Below, piece after piece: positions 1 to 9,557 of a DNA stretch of 39,873 nucleotides (positions are counted from its first letter, which is position 1; each line of letters begins with the position of its first letter). Made by a program: the position numbers and the translations under genes. The notes below the pieces were generated by a model. It was not told where the DNA came from. It saw only the letters and a list, made by a program, of their open reading frames with translations, and made no database searches. Where the stretch lies: assembly GCF_000440115.1 (NCBI RefSeq), contig NZ_ALMY01000006.1:1-39873 (forward strand), in the 5' to 3' direction. Source of the stretch: Streptococcus suis YS56. Lineage in GTDB: Bacteria > Bacillota > Bacilli > Lactobacillales > Streptococcaceae.

Positions 1-124
1 CATATTTGGATTACGAGACTCAAAATATTTTTCGTCAAATACCTTGATGGACTTGACAAATGGTAGAAAAAAGTTCACCAATTTAGCCGCGATTTCGTAT
101 TTCGGTGCTCGGGTCCAGACTATT
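1..124 (-). other. Sequence downstream of dapA, open in one minus-strand frame
   Basis: No gene can be assigned. One minus-strand frame stays open from just inside the dapA 3' end to the window edge and reads VWTRAPKYEIAAKLVN and onward, but it has no ATG, GTG or TTG with a convincing ribosome binding site near its beginning. The only in-frame ATG is the last codon in the window (3..1), without a Shine-Dalgarno sequence. It may be the leader of a gene beginning outside the window or a decayed fragment. Confidence 0.2.
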
Positions 125-1060
125 TTAATAATCTGGTCGTACGACTCCTGTCACTGTAGCTTTGGTTGCTTCGTAGTCGCCGTCAACGACTACTTTGATA
201 ATGCGTTTGGCATCTTCTTCTGGGCATGGAACCAACGGCAAGCGGAGTGGACCAACTTCAAATCCAAGATAGTTGAGAACTGCCTTAACTGGTGCAGGAC
301 TTGGATATGAGAAGAGGGCATTGACTTTCGGAATGAATTTGCGTTGAATAGCAGCTGCTGTTCGAATATCTTGTTGTTCGATGGCTGTAAACATTTCATA
401 CATCTCATCACCATTCGTGTGAGATGCAACAGAAATCACACCATCTGCTCCCAAGTTCATGGCATGGAAGGCATCTCCATCCTCACCTGTATACACCAAG
501 AAATCCTCTGGCCTGTTTTCAATCAAGTAAGCCATATTGGCAAGGCTGGTACACTCTTTAACACCGATGATGTTTGGATGCTCAGCCAAACGTAACATGG
601 TTTCTGGCGTCATTTCAACTACGACGCGACCTGGGATATTGTAGATAATGATTGGTAAATCAGAGGCATCTGCAATAGCCTTAAAGTGTTGATACATTCC
701 TTCTTGAGAAGGCTTGTTGTAATAAGGAACGATGGCAAGACCTGCCGCAAAACCTCCGAATGCCGCTACTTCCTTAGCAAATTCAATCGAATCGCGCGTA
801 TCATTTGTACCGATACCAGCAATCAAAGGAACGCGACCATTGACAATCTTTTGAACTGCCGCAAACAATTCCAACTCTTCCTCGTGAGTCAAGGTTGGAC
901 TTTCAGCAGTTGTTCCTGCCAACAGAATCCCTTCTGTGTGGTGTGCCAATAGATGCTCAACCAACTCTGGTAAAACATCATAGTTTATTGCACCGTCCTC
1001 TTTAAAGGGCGTAATCATAGCCGTAATAATTTTTACATCACGCAAATCTTGAATAGACAT
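125..1060 (-). CDS. dapA: 4-hydroxy-tetrahydrodipicolinate synthase
   Basis: Condenses pyruvate with aspartate semialdehyde, the committed step of the lysine/meso-diaminopimelate branch, in the cytoplasm. The 311-residue protein has the usual length for the family. Visible landmarks are the substrate-binding GTTAES loop (Thr50, Thr51), the catalytic-triad Tyr140 followed by Arg145 in YNIPGR, and the Schiff-base Lys168 in GVKEC. It starts 8 bp after the ACT-domain gene and follows asd, so the three probably form one transcript (asd, ACT, dapA). Feedback by lysine is known for many family members but cannot be read here. The call is secure from the motifs and the neighbouring asd. Confidence 0.97.
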   Translation of the reverse strand: MSIQDLRDVKIITAMITPFKEDGAINYDVLPELVEHLLAHHTEGILLAGTTAESPTLTHEEELELFAAVQKIVNGRVPLIAGIGTNDTRDSIEFAKEVAAFGGFAAGLAIVPYYNKPSQEGMYQHFKAIADASDLPIIIYNIPGRVVVEMTPETMLRLAEHPNIIGVKECTSLANMAYLIENRPEDFLVYTGEDGDAFHAMNLGADGVISVASHTNGDEMYEMFTAIEQQDIRTAAAIQRKFIPKVNALFSYPSPAPVKAVLNYLGFEVGPLRLPLVPCPEEDAKRIIKVVVDGDYEATKATVTGVVRPDY

Positions 1061-1068
1061 GGAACCTC

Positions 1069-1437
1069 CTAGTCAATAATTTCATATCCAGCTTTCTGAA
1101 GAACTTCGATAGCCGCTGGGAAATCCTTAGCTTTAGTTAATATATAGTCAGTATTGAAAGTAGATACTGCAAAAATACTAATTTTTGCTTCTGCTAGTAA
1201 TTGACTAATTTGTGAAAGGATACCTACTAATGAAAAGTCAAGTACCCCCTCAACACGAAATGCTAGCCATCCTTTATCCTCTTCAATAACATTACTTGGA
1301 ACTTCTTGGCTCATACAAACGAGTGAGTTTTCTTCATCTGTCTTACCGATAAATACATAAGAGCTCGTCAAATTAACCTTTGTAAAATCTTCAAGTTTAC
1401 AAACTGAAAAATCACCCTTAATAATTTTAAGTTTCAT
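1069..1437 (-). CDS. Small ACT-domain protein between asd and dapA
   Basis: A 122-residue protein without a catalytic domain. The C-terminal half (about residues 55-122, from WLAFRVEG through [20 protein letters not shown] to [12 protein letters not shown]) has the beta-alpha-beta-beta-alpha-beta pattern of ACT domains of the ACT_7/CASTOR type. Such domains bind amino acids. Its position between asd and dapA, 8 bp from dapA, suggests a lysine-, threonine- or aspartate-sensing partner, but that is inference. Seen: the fold-like pattern and the synteny. Not seen: any enzymatic motif or DNA-binding domain. Confidence 0.75.
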   Translation of the reverse strand: MKLKIIKGDFSVCKLEDFTKVNLTSSYVFIGKTDEENSLVCMSQEVPSNVIEEDKGWLAFRVEGVLDFSLVGILSQISQLLAEAKISIFAVSTFNTDYILTKAKDFPAAIEVLQKAGYEIID

Positions 1438-1523
1438 ATATTTACGTATACTTTCTAATTACTTGCTAGAATTTGACTGATTCATATGGAATATTTAATA
1501 GTTTAAAGAGGCTAAAAATAAAC

Positions 1524-2600
1524 TTATTTCAATTCAAATTTCAATTCTGCAGTTGGACGAACTAGACCACGTTCGTGGAGGGTCTCAGCGATTTGCACAG
1601 AGTTCCAAGCTGCACCTTTGAGCAAATTGTCAGAAACAACCCACATGTGGATACCGTTTTCCTTATCCAAATCCTTACGGATACGACCGACAAAGGTATC
1701 ACGGCTACCAACAGCGTTAATGGCTTGCGGATATACTTGGTTAGCCACATCATCTTCCAAAACAGCACCTGGAAAGGCTGCAATAGCTGCTTTAACTTCA
1801 TCAATCGGAGCAATTTCTTCTGTTTCAATGTAAACAGACTCAGAGTGAGCTGACAAGACTGGGATACGGACGCAGGTTGCAGAAACGGCAATACTGTCAT
1901 CTTCCATGATTTTCTTAGTCTCTTTTGTCATCTTCATCTCTTCGTAGGTGTAGTCATTGTCTGTAAAGAGGTCGATTTGCGGAATGGCGTTGAAACCGAT
2001 TGGGTAATGTTTCTTATCGCCACCAGAAGGAAGAATGTTCGCTTCTACCGCTTTTGGTTCAACACCATCATTCAAGACTGCACGCAATTGAGCCTGAGTT
2101 TCCAAGATAGCTCCCATACCTGCACCAGAAACTGCCTGATATGTGGATACGATAATCCGCTCCAAGCCCCATTTCTGACGAACAGGCTCCAAAGCAACCA
2201 TCATCTGAATAGTTGAACAGTTAGGACAAGCAATAATACCATTGTGGGCATCAAGCGCGTGAGCATTTACCTCAGGGACAACCAAAGGCACATCTGGATT
2301 TTGACGGAAATACGAAGTATTGTCCACAACAACTGCTCCTGCTTTTACTGCATAAGGAGCATACTTGGCAGATGTAAATCCACCAGCTGAGAAGAGAGCA
2401 ATATCTACTCCTTCAAAAGCTGTTTCTGTTGTTTCTTCAATGACAATGTCCTGTCCCTTAAACTGCAAGGTCTTGCCTGCTGAACGAGCGGAAGCCAAGA
2501 AACGCACTTTCTCGATTGGAAGTGTTGACTCTTCCAACATTTTAATCATTTGGGCACCAACTGCACCAGTTGCACCAACAACAGCTACTACATAAGCCAT
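1524..2600 (-). CDS. asd: Aspartate-semialdehyde dehydrogenase
   Basis: Reduces aspartyl phosphate to aspartate semialdehyde with NADPH, feeding the lysine/DAP, threonine and methionine branches. The 358 residues match the gram-positive family length. The N-terminal nucleotide-binding motif is GATGAVG (residues 9-15), the catalytic cysteine is Cys128 in CPNCSTIQ, and SGAGM follows near residue 158. The ATG is preceded by AAGGAGAT. It is first of the asd-ACT-dapA group, with an extended -10 promoter just upstream and the gldA terminator beyond that. Confidence 0.97.
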   Translation of the reverse strand: MAYVVAVVGATGAVGAQMIKMLEESTLPIEKVRFLASARSAGKTLQFKGQDIVIEETTETAFEGVDIALFSAGGFTSAKYAPYAVKAGAVVVDNTSYFRQNPDVPLVVPEVNAHALDAHNGIIACPNCSTIQMMVALEPVRQKWGLERIIVSTYQAVSGAGMGAILETQAQLRAVLNDGVEPKAVEANILPSGGDKKHYPIGFNAIPQIDLFTDNDYTYEEMKMTKETKKIMEDDSIAVSATCVRIPVLSAHSESVYIETEEIAPIDEVKAAIAAFPGAVLEDDVANQVYPQAINAVGSRDTFVGRIRKDLDKENGIHMWVVSDNLLKGAAWNSVQIAETLHERGLVRPTAELKFELK

Positions 2601-2655
2601 AGAAATCTCCTTTAGGTCAATTCTTCAAAATTTTCTAAAAATTTGTTATTTCATA

Positions 2656-2664
2656 ATTATACCA
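2656..2664 (-). promoter_or_regulatory. Extended -10 promoter of asd
   Basis: On the minus strand TGGTATAAT lies about 55 bp upstream of the asd start and downstream of the gldA terminator. The -35 region is poor (TTTTCT at best), as is common when a TGN extension is present. Confidence 0.7.
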
Positions 2665-2685
2665 TAATATTTTGAAAAGAAAAGC

Positions 2686-2709
2686 CCCGAGAAAACTGAA
2701 TTTCTCGGG
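2686..2709 (-). terminator. Intrinsic terminator of the GRE/gldA operon
   Basis: The minus strand reads CCCGAGAAA, a six-base loop, then TTTCTCGGG (9-bp perfect stem), followed by GCTTTTCTTTTC. It sits directly after the gldA stop codon and before the asd promoter. Confidence 0.85.
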
Positions 2710-2719
2710 ACGGAGCAAA

Positions 2720-3814
2720 TTATTTTCCTAAGGAACGAACGTAGAAATCAACTGCTAACAATGCCTCTGCTACATCTTCTGCAGAAATCGTAAATGGCAT
2801 ACCATGAATGGTTTCGCCTTCAATAGTCGCTTGTTGACCAACCTTCAACAAATCATCATAGCTCGCATCAGCTAGATGCAATTCTGCTAGAGTGGTTGGC
2901 AAGTTCAAGGCTTTATAGAAACGAATATACTTTTCCAATTCTTCTTTTGGACGATTTTCCAAGAAGAGCTGTGTTAAGGTACCATAAGCAACTTTTTCGC
3001 CATGTGTCAGATGATGGATATCTCCTTCCAAAGCAGTAAAACCATTGTGAATAGCATGCGCCGCAGCCAGACCTGCACTTTCAAATCCAAGTCCACTTAG
3101 CAAAGTATTGGCCTCAACAATATTTTCCAAGGCAGTTGTCACAACCTTGGCTTCACAACTAGCCATAGCCTGCAGTCCGTAATCAAACAAGGTCTTCTCA
3201 CAAGTTTGAGCAATAGCAATACCTGCAAGCGTCTGCGCACCTCCTGCCATGGTCGTTCCATTGCTTTGCAAAATAGCACGCGCCTCAACCCAGGTCGCTA
3301 AACCGTCTGCAATACCTGAGGCTAATAAACGAGGTGGCGCTTGACAAATGATAGCTGTATCTACTAACACAAGATCCGGATTCTTCTTGTAGAAAATATA
3401 GCGTTCAAAAGCTCCTTCTTCTGTATAGATAACAGATAATGCTGATGTAGGAGCATCTGTTGAGGCAATCGTTGGAGCAATCACAACAGGAACTGCAAGT
3501 AAATCTGCAATGGCTTTAGCAGAATCTATAGCTTTTCCACCACCTAAGCCAATAATGACATCGCTCGCTTGCTCTTGACCGATAGCCACCACACGTTGAA
3601 TTTCTTTGTCAGATGCTTCGCCATTAAAAGCGACACGATAAGGTGTCATACCTGCATCTGTCAAGTATGTTAGAAACTTCTCGCCAACAATGCCGTACAC
3701 CAAGTCATCACAAAGAATCAAAGGCTTTGTTCCTAATTTACCGATAGCTTCAGCGCCTTGAAATAGGACATTCTTGCCCTGAATATAACGCGACGGACTA
3801 GCAAAAACTTTCAT
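2720..3814 (-). CDS. gldA: GldA-type NAD-dependent dehydrogenase (glycerol/hydroxyacetone)
   Basis: Member of the metal-dependent polyol dehydrogenase family, which interconverts glycerol and dihydroxyacetone or hydroxyacetone and 1,2-propanediol. The ATG at 3814 (MKVFASPSRY) has AGGAGG seven bases upstream and gives 364 residues. Visible are the NAD-binding GLGGGKAIDSAK, and the zinc ligands: Asp in GIADGLATW, His in AAAHAIHNG and His in HHLTHGEKVAYG. It is the last gene of the operon. With the FSA aldolase and GRE upstream, reduction of hydroxyacetone to 1,2-propanediol is the likely job, as reported for E. coli GldA with FsaA/FsaB and YbiW/PflD. Confidence 0.92.
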   Translation of the reverse strand: MKVFASPSRYIQGKNVLFQGAEAIGKLGTKPLILCDDLVYGIVGEKFLTYLTDAGMTPYRVAFNGEASDKEIQRVVAIGQEQASDVIIGLGGGKAIDSAKAIADLLAVPVVIAPTIASTDAPTSALSVIYTEEGAFERYIFYKKNPDLVLVDTAIICQAPPRLLASGIADGLATWVEARAILQSNGTTMAGGAQTLAGIAIAQTCEKTLFDYGLQAMASCEAKVVTTALENIVEANTLLSGLGFESAGLAAAHAIHNGFTALEGDIHHLTHGEKVAYGTLTQLFLENRPKEELEKYIRFYKALNLPTTLAELHLADASYDDLLKVGQQATIEGETIHGMPFTISAEDVAEALLAVDFYVRSLGK

Positions 3815-3873
3815 AAACAATCCTCCTGTAATTTTTGTTTATTTTAATATATTGTATTGTGATTCGATAAGTT

Positions 3874-3906
3874 TTTCAATGATAATGTGAAATCATATCA
3901 TTGAAA
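3874..3906. repeat. 10-bp inverted repeat between the two gldA-like genes
   Basis: TTTCAATGAT and ATCATTGAAA flank a 13-base spacer. The repeat overlaps the stop codon of the upstream paralogue. No run of T follows on the minus strand, so it is a weak terminator candidate. An mRNA-processing or stability hairpin between the two genes is equally possible. Confidence 0.55.
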
Positions 3907-4941
3907 GGAAGACAGTAGTTTCGGTAACTCTTGCACAGCTTTTTCCAACTGTTCAATTGAAACCGGAAGTCCCTCAAGGCTGGTTCGACAGGTTTGAGAA
4001 AGACCAGTAGTTGATGAAAATGGTAACAAGCTTAGAGATGGCAATAAGTTTAAATCTCTGTAAAATTCCAAATAAGACTGCCATTCCTTTTCTGAACAAT
4101 TCCTCAATTGCAACAATACAAGATGTACACAAGTAAAAATTTGTTCTTCTTTGCCTTGAATACTTTCTGAATAGCGGGCGATGATTTCTGTATAGAGCAG
4201 ACTAACCAATCGAACGGCATCATGATGCGTTGCCATTCCAGTTAAAAAGGTGATGACTTCGACAACATCTTCCAAAGACTTACTAGTGGCTTGTAATTGA
4301 TAGGACTGATAAGCATCTTTTCCTTTGGAAAGCAATAATTGCTCACAACCTTGAATGAGCAAGCAATCCATCACACTGACCTGCTCTTCGTCTTGACAAA
4401 TAGACTCCGCCGCTAAACACGTCAAACAACGTACCAATCCCAATTCCAAAATAGATAAAGGGGCATGATGTAAGAAGAGTTGTATATCTGCAATGACCAA
4501 AGAAGGTTCACCCAGTTGCCCCCTGACCGTATCACTGCGTGAATACCCTTCATGAAGAATAGCACAAGAAGAGGTTGATGCAGGCGTTGATAATATCGTC
4601 GGAATCAAAACATACGGAAGTTCCAACAAACCTGCGACTAATTTGGTCATATCCAATATCCGACCGCCTCCCAAGCCGATCACCATATCTGCTTTATGTT
4701 CTTCTGCAGTTCTAGCATGTGCAAATACTTGAATGTCTGTAACATCTCCCATTAAAAAGGAAGTCATTGGCATACAACCATAACATGTAATATTTTTTAT
4801 AAACTTATTCCCTATCTTGTTATAAATTGTTTCGTCACACAAAACAAGGGGGCGGTGACCTATTTTCAAGATTTCGACCGCACTTTCATACAGGATACCT
4901 GTTCCCTGGATATAGCGTGAAGGACTTGAGATAGCTTTCAT
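3898..4941 (-). CDS. GldA paralogue lacking all three metal ligands
   Basis: A 347-residue relative of the adjacent gldA, clearly alignable from its start (MKAISSPSRYIQG against MKVFASPSRYIQG). The nucleotide-binding GLGGG and the PTI-ST block remain. The metal ligands are gone: GIADGLATW became GLVRCLTCL (Asp to Arg), and the two His of AAAHAIHNG and THGEKVAYG correspond to Ser and Glu in RLVSLLYTE and KEEQIF. It should not act as a zinc polyol dehydrogenase. The frame is intact, which argues against simple decay. The start at 4941 has GGGGGT upstream; a longer reading to 4995 would overlap the FSA gene and lacks that support. A regulatory, structural or new catalytic role is unknown. Confidence 0.8.
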   Translation of the reverse strand: MKAISSPSRYIQGTGILYESAVEILKIGHRPLVLCDETIYNKIGNKFIKNITCYGCMPMTSFLMGDVTDIQVFAHARTAEEHKADMVIGLGGGRILDMTKLVAGLLELPYVLIPTILSTPASTSSCAILHEGYSRSDTVRGQLGEPSLVIADIQLFLHHAPLSILELGLVRCLTCLAAESICQDEEQVSVMDCLLIQGCEQLLLSKGKDAYQSYQLQATSKSLEDVVEVITFLTGMATHHDAVRLVSLLYTEIIARYSESIQGKEEQIFTCVHLVLLQLRNCSEKEWQSYLEFYRDLNLLPSLSLLPFSSTTGLSQTCRTSLEGLPVSIEQLEKAVQELPKLLSSFQ

Positions 4942-4958
4942 AACCGACCCCCTATTTC

Positions 4959-5630
4959 TTATTCTATAAACTCTTTTCCATGAATAGCAGACCAATCTGC
5001 TGCAAAATCAGTTACCGCTTTGTCGATAGATGGCATGGCAAAAGCGGCCTCAAAAACATCTGCACCAGCTGTAATTGCCTGAGCACCATTTGCAAATGCT
5101 TGATTGGCTTGTTCTACATTCTTAAAGGACGCAGCTAAAATCTTGCTTTCTGAACACTCACGGTCAATGACTTCCGCCAACTGAGCAATTACTGCATTTG
5201 AATCAATATTTAAATTGGCCATACGGTTATAGTAAGGTGCTAAATAGTCTGCGCCTGCAGCAATGGCCAACAAGCCTTGAAAAGTTGTATAAATCGCTGT
5301 CGCAGTAATCTTAAACCCTTCTGCTTTCAAGGTCTTGATAGCTGCCAGTCCTTCTGGAGTTACTGGAACTTTAATGTAGACATTTTCAGGAGCCAGCTCA
5401 CGAATCTTTTTCGCATCCGCTAAAATCCCCTCGTAATCTCTTGCAACAACCTGCACATGCAGGGAAGGTTCCGGACCAATTAGGTCTCTAATGTCTTTTA
5501 AACGTTTAAAAAAGTCAATATCCCCCTCTTTCTTTGCTATAGTCGGGTTAGAGGTTACTCCCGCAAGCGGGAGAACCTTAGCCCATTTTTTGATTTCTTC
5601 TACATTTAACGTGTCCAGCATAAATTCCAT
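4959..5630 (-). CDS. talC: Fructose-6-phosphate aldolase / TalC-type transaldolase
   Basis: A small class I aldolase of the FSA/TalC subfamily: 223 residues, single TIM barrel, far shorter than full transaldolases. The N-terminal [16 protein letters not shown] and GVTSNPT are typical, and the Schiff-base lysine is Lys87 in VYIKVPVT. Family members cleave fructose 6-phosphate or 1-deoxyfructose 6-phosphate to glyceraldehyde 3-phosphate plus dihydroxyacetone or hydroxyacetone. It starts 14 bp after the GRE stop, with GAGGT upstream, and lies 17 bp before the gldA paralogue. This context favours the 1-deoxysugar-phosphate reaction, by analogy with FsaA/FsaB in E. coli. Confidence 0.93.
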   Translation of the reverse strand: MEFMLDTLNVEEIKKWAKVLPLAGVTSNPTIAKKEGDIDFFKRLKDIRDLIGPEPSLHVQVVARDYEGILADAKKIRELAPENVYIKVPVTPEGLAAIKTLKAEGFKITATAIYTTFQGLLAIAAGADYLAPYYNRMANLNIDSNAVIAQLAEVIDRECSESKILAASFKNVEQANQAFANGAQAITAGADVFEAAFAMPSIDKAVTDFAADWSAIHGKEFIE

Positions 5631-5644
5631 AGTGATAACCTCTT

Positions 5645-8092
5645 TTACAATGTGTGTTCAGTACGTCCGATAATATCGTCTTGGGTAGCTCTGGAAAGAA
5701 CATTGAAGAATGCTGAGTAACCTGCAACACGGACAATCAAGTCACGGTGTTTTTCAGGATGTAACTGAGCATCAAGCAAGGTTTCTCTTGAAACAACATT
5801 GTACTGAATGTGATAGCCATGCAAGCGGTTAAAGAAGGTCCGCAAGAGGGCAATCAATTTTTGTTTGTCTTCTTCCTTAGCAAGAGTTTGTGGATTGACC
5901 TTCTGATTGAGTAAGACACCACCAACAATTTCGTGCGTTGGTAATTTCGCAACAGATTTCAATACAGAAGTTGGTCCATTTTTATCCATATTATGAGATG
6001 GGGAACAACCTTCCGCCAATGGTGTACCTGCATTTCGACCATCCGGTGTCGCCAAAGTACCACGACCTTGTCCAACGTTTGCTGAAATAGATGAGGTACC
6101 TGAATAGCGAATACCACCAATTGGACCACGTCCAAAACGAGTGTTTGGATACTTGGCAATCTCATCCACATAAATATTATAAGCTTCTGTCACCAACTGG
6201 TCTGCGTAATCATCATCGTTACCGTATTTTGGCGCATCCTCAATCAACATTTCTTGGATTTCTTTACCACGTTCACCAGCATAGTCCGTTTCCAAAGCAT
6301 GCCACAATTCTTCTGGTGTCAATCGTCCTTCTTCAAAGACTAATTTCTTAATGGCAGCTAGAGAATCAGACAAGTTGGCAATCCCAACCTGCAAGCCAGA
6401 AATGTAGTCGTAAATCGCCCCACCTTCTTTCAAGTGCTTACCACGACCGATACAGTCATCTGTCAGAGCCGAGCAAAGAATGTCAGGAACTTCTCTTTCT
6501 AAGGCGATATCAATCGCATTTTCAACAATAACACTCATCCGTGTTAGATGACGAAGTGTCTTCTCCCATGCCGTGTCAAGCTCTTCAAATGACTTCATGT
6601 CTTTGAAGTGACCAAAGGCTGGAGCAAATCGTTTGCCTGATGCAGGGTCAATCCCATCATTCATGGTAATCAACAACACTTTCGGAAAGTTCATATAGCT
6701 CATACCTGTACAACGGTAACCCCATTTACCAGGAACAGCCGTTTCTACACAACCAATCGCGCTGTAGTCATAGGCATCTTCTTCCAAGACACCTTTTTCA
6801 ATAAAGGATGGAATGATAATTTCATCGTTGTTGAAGGCAGGCATGCCAAAGCCAAGTTTCATCACTTCGATACATTCATTCATAAAACGAGCATCAAGAC
6901 CTGCATGATAGCGAACGGTCAAGTTTGGCTGTGGCAGGTGTGTTTGGGCAACAGATTTCAATACTAGGTAAGAAAGTGGATTGACAGCATCCTTCTTATC
7001 ACGTGTTTGTCCGCCAATGGTAACGTTTTGGTAAAGCGGGCTACCTGCTGATGAGAAGGTATGTGATTGACTACGAACCTTGTTGATGGTAATGGTCTTA
7101 ATCCACAAGTTGGTCAAACGCTCAACGATACTGTCTTCCGTTTCCCGACCTGCTTCCAAGTCCGCTTTCACGTACGGATACATGTATTGGTCAAAACGTC
7201 CATAAGAAAGGGAATGTCCATTGGACTCAATTTGCAAGATACACTGGATAAACCAAACAGATTGCACTGCTTCCGCAAATGTTTCAGCAGGTTCATACGG
7301 TACCTTCGAACAAATACGAGCGATTTCCAATAATTCTTGACGGCGTTGAGCGGTCGGTGCTTTCTCTGCTAATTCAGTAGCCAAGGCGACAAAACGATCG
7401 GCGTATGCTTTCACCGCATCAATGATGATAAAGATTGAGTCATAGAAATGGTACTTGTCAATGCTTGCTGGATCCGTCAAATCAAGCTTAGCTTTTGCTT
7501 CACGTACACGTTCCTCAAAACCACGCAAACCATGTTCCAATACCTTTTGGTAATTAACAGCCAAGTGGGCATCGCCAGAGTTCATCTTGCCTTCCATACC
7601 AAAGAATCCTGTTTCCATATAGACTTGAACTTCTTCTGGAAGTAAGATACCTGCTCTTGCACGTAAGTTATTATTTTCCCAGAACGGCGCGATACTGCGC
7701 AACTGCTCCTTGGTTTTCTCGGTAATATAGAAGACATCCCCATCCCGTTTTTCGAATAAATCCAATTCATTCAATACAAACTCTAAGGTATATTCTGGGA
7801 AGATGGGAGCATCTTTATTTGAAGAAGCTTGGTTGCCTGCAATCAAACTTTCTTCTTCAATGTACAGTGTCATATTTTCCAAAATTTCTTTTAGCATGTA
7901 GGCACGCTTTAAGACATTTGGTTTCTCTTGGTGTTCTTTGTAAGCCTTTGTGGCTAAAATTGCACGCTCTGCATCAATGTATGGTTTTTTATCTAAAACA
8001 TCTTCGCGGTACTTGAGCATGCGATCGGTCAAATTACCGAAATATTCTGTCTTAATGCTAGTACTTGCTACCTCAGTAACTACTGTTTTCAT
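5645..8092 (-). CDS. Glycyl-radical enzyme, YbiW/PflD type (candidate anhydrohexitol-6-phosphate lyase)
   Basis: An 815-residue glycyl-radical enzyme counted from the ATG at 8092, chosen because AAAGGA lies just upstream; a longer start at 8122 is possible. The thiyl-radical cysteine and catalytic glutamate are Cys448 and Glu450 in AIGCVET, and the radical glycine is Gly791 in [10 protein letters not shown] true pyruvate formate-lyase has two adjacent active-site cysteines; this protein has one, followed by V-E as in C-O/C-N-cleaving GRE eliminases. Genes like this are often annotated formate acetyltransferase, probably wrongly. The downstream FSA and GldA point to ring opening of 1,5-anhydroglucitol or 1,5-anhydromannitol 6-phosphate, the reaction reported for YbiW and PflD. 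Its length is nearer YbiW. A B12-independent glycerol dehydratase is the main alternative. Confidence 0.85.
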   Translation of the reverse strand: MKTVVTEVASTSIKTEYFGNLTDRMLKYREDVLDKKPYIDAERAILATKAYKEHQEKPNVLKRAYMLKEILENMTLYIEEESLIAGNQASSNKDAPIFPEYTLEFVLNELDLFEKRDGDVFYITEKTKEQLRSIAPFWENNNLRARAGILLPEEVQVYMETGFFGMEGKMNSGDAHLAVNYQKVLEHGLRGFEERVREAKAKLDLTDPASIDKYHFYDSIFIIIDAVKAYADRFVALATELAEKAPTAQRRQELLEIARICSKVPYEPAETFAEAVQSVWFIQCILQIESNGHSLSYGRFDQYMYPYVKADLEAGRETEDSIVERLTNLWIKTITINKVRSQSHTFSSAGSPLYQNVTIGGQTRDKKDAVNPLSYLVLKSVAQTHLPQPNLTVRYHAGLDARFMNECIEVMKLGFGMPAFNNDEIIIPSFIEKGVLEEDAYDYSAIGCVETAVPGKWGYRCTGMSYMNFPKVLLITMNDGIDPASGKRFAPAFGHFKDMKSFEELDTAWEKTLRHLTRMSVIVENAIDIALEREVPDILCSALTDDCIGRGKHLKEGGAIYDYISGLQVGIANLSDSLAAIKKLVFEEGRLTPEELWHALETDYAGERGKEIQEMLIEDAPKYGNDDDYADQLVTEAYNIYVDEIAKYPNTRFGRGPIGGIRYSGTSSISANVGQGRGTLATPDGRNAGTPLAEGCSPSHNMDKNGPTSVLKSVAKLPTHEIVGGVLLNQKVNPQTLAKEEDKQKLIALLRTFFNRLHGYHIQYNVVSRETLLDAQLHPEKHRDLIVRVAGYSAFFNVLSRATQDDIIGRTEHTL

Positions 8093-8142
8093 TTTAATTT
8101 TTCCTTTCTTTCGAAACATCATTTTATTTCGTTTGTAATTAA

Positions 8143-8172
8143 AGTATAACTTTTACAACTAATTTTTGTCAA
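8143..8172 (-). promoter_or_regulatory. Promoter of the glycyl-radical enzyme gene
   Basis: On the minus strand TTGACA (8172-8167), an 18-bp spacer and TATACT (8148-8143) give a near-consensus sigma-A promoter about 50 bp upstream of the GRE start. The GRE, FSA and GldA genes can therefore be transcribed separately from the PTS genes. Confidence 0.8.
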
Positions 8173-8209
8173 TAAAGGAGAGATAGCACTTGAAAATAGC
8201 AATCATTTA

Positions 8210-8221
8210 GCACAAATGTGC
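8210..8221. promoter_or_regulatory. Palindromic operator candidate upstream of the GRE
   Basis: GCACAAATGTGC, a GCAC-N4-GTGC dyad, lies 67 bp upstream of the first base of the -10 box of the GRE promoter. A near-identical dyad sits at the same distance upstream of the PTS promoter. Its place well upstream of -35 suits an activator. The SorC-type or DeoR-type regulator encoded here is the likely ligand. Confidence 0.7.
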
Positions 8222-8240
8222 AAAATCTAATGAGTGTTTC

Positions 8241-9545
8241 TTAATAGATATTTTCCTTTTGTTCGTTTTCATAGGCAATATTATCTTGAATTTTGAAGAA
8301 CGGAAAGTAAACAATAGTTGACATGGCCAAGATAATGATTTGAACAACCGCACCTTGCCAACCACCGACCATGAAACCAGAAATGATTGCAGGAGTTGAC
8401 CAAGGCAGTGTTACACCTGAGAAGGGCTGCATAAATCCTATTGAAATAGCACCGTAGACAATGAAAGCTGCCAAGATTGGTACCAATACAAATGGAAGAA
8501 ACATGACTGGGTTCATAACAACTGGAAAACCAAACACGACAGGTTCATTGACGTTGAAGATGGCTGGGAAAGCTGCTACCTTACCAAGTGCCTTGTATTG
8601 TTTTGATTTTGCTGCAAATAGCATTGCAAATACTATACCAAATGTAATTCCTGAGCCTGACATAATCAAGAAACTATCCAAAAACTGCTGGGTCACGATA
8701 TGAGCGCCATTTTCCAAAGACAACTTATCTGCTGCTAGAAGAGCCTTGTTGGCATCAAGGTTTGACAAAAGCAAGGCAGTAACAACACCATTAACAACGG
8801 ATTGACCATGCACACCAAACCACCATAGGAATGATATAAAGAAAGCAATTCCAATAGCACCAGGCAAGGAACCAGTCAAACCTTGAAGAGGCACTTGGAT
8901 CACATCGTAAATCATTTCAATGAAAGTACCACCGTTAGTCACCATCTTAGAAATGATATATACAATCATAGATAGCAAAAAGATAACAAAGGCAGGAATC
9001 ATCGCCTCAAACTGTTTAGCAATAGCTTGGGGTACTTGCTCAGGCATTTTTATCACGATATGACGCTGAATAAAGGTTGTATAGATAGCCCCCACTACCA
9101 GTCCAATGATGATTGCTCCGATAATTCCTTGACCACCAAACCAAACTTTTGCAATGGCATCTCCAATTGGTTCACCTTCTGCTGGTATGTAAGATGACCT
9201 CAAGAGAATAAAGAAGGAGGACAAGGACAATACACCTGCTGGAAGTGGCTCAACACCGCTATTCTTTGCATAAGAATAGCCAATCGCAAAGCAGGAAATC
9301 AAGCCCATGATTGCAAATGTACCACTATAAACTTGCATGAATGGCTCAATCCAATCCGCTCCAAATAGAGCAGCAATTGCATTGTTCAAGCCTTCAAAAG
9401 GTAACTGGCCAATGATGAGGAAAATACTTCCCACAACTGTTAATGGAAGGATAGCCAACATGCCATCCTTTAAAGCGATAATCCCTTTCATGTTTACAAA
9501 CTTCATAATCGGAACAATAATTTTTTGTGTATCTACTTTAGCCAT
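8241..9545 (-). CDS. PTS permease, EIIC of the lactose/cellobiose family
   Basis: A 434-residue polytopic membrane protein with about ten hydrophobic segments, the sugar-translocating subunit of a Lac-family PTS. The N-terminus (IIVPIMKFVNMKGIIALKDG), the middle segment WWFGVHGQSVV and the NVNEPVVFGFPVVMNP block are typical of CelB-like EIIC. It lies 12 bp downstream of the EIIB gene and encodes no fused A or B domain. Substrate cannot be read from sequence; the operon context suggests a 1,5-anhydrohexitol taken up with 6-phosphorylation. Confidence 0.92.
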   Translation of the reverse strand: MAKVDTQKIIVPIMKFVNMKGIIALKDGMLAILPLTVVGSIFLIIGQLPFEGLNNAIAALFGADWIEPFMQVYSGTFAIMGLISCFAIGYSYAKNSGVEPLPAGVLSLSSFFILLRSSYIPAEGEPIGDAIAKVWFGGQGIIGAIIIGLVVGAIYTTFIQRHIVIKMPEQVPQAIAKQFEAMIPAFVIFLLSMIVYIISKMVTNGGTFIEMIYDVIQVPLQGLTGSLPGAIGIAFFISFLWWFGVHGQSVVNGVVTALLLSNLDANKALLAADKLSLENGAHIVTQQFLDSFLIMSGSGITFGIVFAMLFAAKSKQYKALGKVAAFPAIFNVNEPVVFGFPVVMNPVMFLPFVLVPILAAFIVYGAISIGFMQPFSGVTLPWSTPAIISGFMVGGWQGAVVQIIILAMSTIVYFPFFKIQDNIAYENEQKENIY

Positions 9546-9557
9546 GGTCCCACCCCT

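Noticed and set aside
2601-2719. Lysine riboswitch ahead of asd
   Set aside because: The gap is about 120 bp and is filled by the gldA terminator and an extended -10 promoter; there is no room for the aptamer.
5645-8092. True pyruvate formate-lyase
   Set aside because: The active site has a single cysteine in GCVE; PFL needs two adjacent cysteines. The FSA/GldA/PTS context also does not fit.
2720-8092. Glycerol fermentation by a B12-independent glycerol dehydratase
   Set aside because: Possible for GRE plus GldA alone, but it leaves the FSA aldolase and the sugar PTS unexplained; no 1,3-propanediol dehydrogenase is present. Kept only as an alternative.
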